Part shown: piece by piece, positions 37,872-38,393 of the stretch | Numbering within the stretch: position 1 is the stretch's first letter | Layout of the letters: the number at the start of each line of letters is the position of its first letter | Translations under genes and position numbers: made by a program | Source: a virus | Virus record (IMG/VR): IMGVR_UViG_3300033141_004518 | Coordinates: 1-38,393 of that record | DNA length: 38,393 bases | Strand: one strand, 5' to 3' | Notes under the pieces: generated by a model | Seen by the model: the letters and a program-made list of their open reading frames with translations, nothing else | What the model was told of the DNA's origin: nothing | Databases searched by the model: none

Positions 37872-37970
37872 TTACAAAAGTAAACCTAACATAAGACCAA
37901 AAATGCAAAGAACGGTTCCAACTATAAAATACAATAACCATTCCACTTTGCTAAATTTTTCTTTACTCAT
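37872..37970 (-). CDS. Single-span membrane microprotein, copy 2 (32 residues)
   Basis: The sequence MSKEKFSKVEWLLYFIVGTV continues with CIFGLMLGLLL. A charged N-terminus is followed by one ~21-residue hydrophobic helix, so it is N-in with C-terminal membrane anchoring. A perfect GAGGAGG lies eight bases upstream. It is clearly related to the gene just before it (KEKxSxxExLL). Confidence 0.7.
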   Translation of the reverse strand: MSKEKFSKVEWLLYFIVGTVLCIFGLMLGLLL

Positions 37971-37971
37971 C

Positions 37972-38079
37972 TTAAAATCCTCCTCTTATAATCCATACCA
38001 CAATACCCAGTAAGGACATAAGCGTCAAAAGTATTAACCATAATAACCGTTCCATTCTACTCATTTTTTCCTTTTTCAT
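37972..38079 (-). CDS. Single-span membrane microprotein, copy 1 (35 residues)
   Basis: The sequence MKKEKMSRMERLLWLILLTL continues with MSLLGIVVWIIRGGF: a basic N-terminus, one hydrophobic helix and a short basic C-terminus. A GGAGGT box lies five bases upstream. One base separates its stop from the paralogue's ATG. Small phage membrane proteins of this size include holins, antiholins and superinfection-exclusion proteins. Confidence 0.7.
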   Translation of the reverse strand: MKKEKMSRMERLLWLILLTLMSLLGIVVWIIRGGF

Positions 38080-38080
38080 T

Positions 38081-38365
38081 TTATACCTCCATTGCTTTTA
38101 TAATAATTTTCTTTACATCTGGTGATATTTTTTTGTGCCTGCAGTATTGCTCTACAGCTTCTACGAAGTCCAAAGTGGTCGAATCCAATCCTTCTAACTC
38201 CCGAACGAAAGATTCTATATCAAGTTCCTTCCTTTCCGTTTGTTCGTCCAAGAGTTTTATATGCTTGTCTTTAGAAGTATCCAGATAATAGGGTTCAATC
38301 GTTCCGTTGGCGTGCAGTAAACCAACTTGTGGCTTATAATCGATTTCGTCGGATTTTCTTCTCAT
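38081..38365 (-). CDS. Hypothetical protein (94 residues)
   Basis: The product MRRKSDEIDYKPQVGLLHAN has a short beta hairpin (TIEPYYLDTSKDKH), then a helical C-terminus (FVRELEGLDSTTLDFVEAVE ... VKKIIIKAMEV). An upstream GTGGA may serve as ribosome site. If the window ends are joined, its ATG would overlap the stop of the frame entering from base 1 (TAATG). Function unknown. The remaining 28 bases to the right edge hold no gene. Confidence 0.6.
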   Translation of the reverse strand: MRRKSDEIDYKPQVGLLHANGTIEPYYLDTSKDKHIKLLDEQTERKELDIESFVRELEGLDSTTLDFVEAVEQYCRHKKISPDVKKIIIKAMEV

Positions 38366-38393
38366 TAAAGTTCCACAGTTAAAAATTTGAGTT

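Noticed and set aside
1-38393. Genome-wide stop-codon reassignment
   Set aside because: The internal TAA and TGA cases raised it, but TAA, TAG and TGA all end clear genes at canonical lengths throughout.
1-38393. CRISPR array, integrase or attachment site
   Set aside because: No regularly spaced repeats and no recombinase motif were seen; a temperate lifestyle is not supported.

Overview
The window reads as most or all of the genome of a tailed, siphovirus-like bacteriophage (Caudoviricetes) with an AT-rich genome. Nearly every gene has a Shine-Dalgarno sequence, and a sigma-like factor and a DnaB-type helicase are present, so the host is a bacterium. The host cannot be named from sequence alone. 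A Tat-like N-terminus, a beta-helix protein, a LamG-type protein and a virion-module trypsin-like protease would fit a planctomycete or other bacterium with a proteinaceous surface, but that is only inference. No rRNA, tRNA, CRISPR array, integrase, DNA polymerase or recognisable endolysin was found.

Layout. From about 10.64 kb down to base 1, genes run leftward: small early genes with a shared GAAAGGGTA leader, a SLOG-domain protein, zinc-finger proteins, an XRE-type regulator, a sigma-70-like factor, a SNF2-type helicase, a CHC2/Toprim primase, a run of very small genes, a DnaB-like helicase, a histone-H1-like protein, a DNA-methyltransferase-like protein and a radical SAM protein cut by the left edge. 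Bases 10641-10965 are a divergent control region with a promoter facing each way and inverted repeats. From 10.97 to 35.77 kb, genes run rightward: small terminase candidate, LamG-like protein, TerL, portal, MuF head protein fused to a zincin metalloprotease, XkdF-like protease, scaffold with a nested start, major capsid, further head proteins, a beta-helix appendage, head-tail connectors, tail genes, tape measure, distal tail proteins, a trypsin-like protease and two small conserved phage proteins. The rightward unit ends at a 10-bp-stem hairpin (35792-35824), where it meets a second leftward block (38365 to 35815) holding a half ABC-ATPase, a coiled-coil partner, a Fis-like HTH and tandem membrane microproteins. 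If the ends join, the two leftward blocks would form one unit and the genome would be two divergent transcription units meeting at that hairpin.

How the parts work together. The leftward genes supply origin melting, priming and helicase functions and probably redirect transcription; the host would supply the polymerase. The rightward genes follow canonical head-then-tail order. Points most worth a second look are: a 68-nt sequence present twice, each copy starting inside a stop codon and sense to its operon; the MuF-metalloprotease fusion; a trypsin-like protease in a phage without a visible lysin; a remnant of a connector-gene start left on the far side of an apparently inserted beta-helix gene; a small gene interrupted by an in-frame TAA; and tandem paralogous single-span membrane microproteins.
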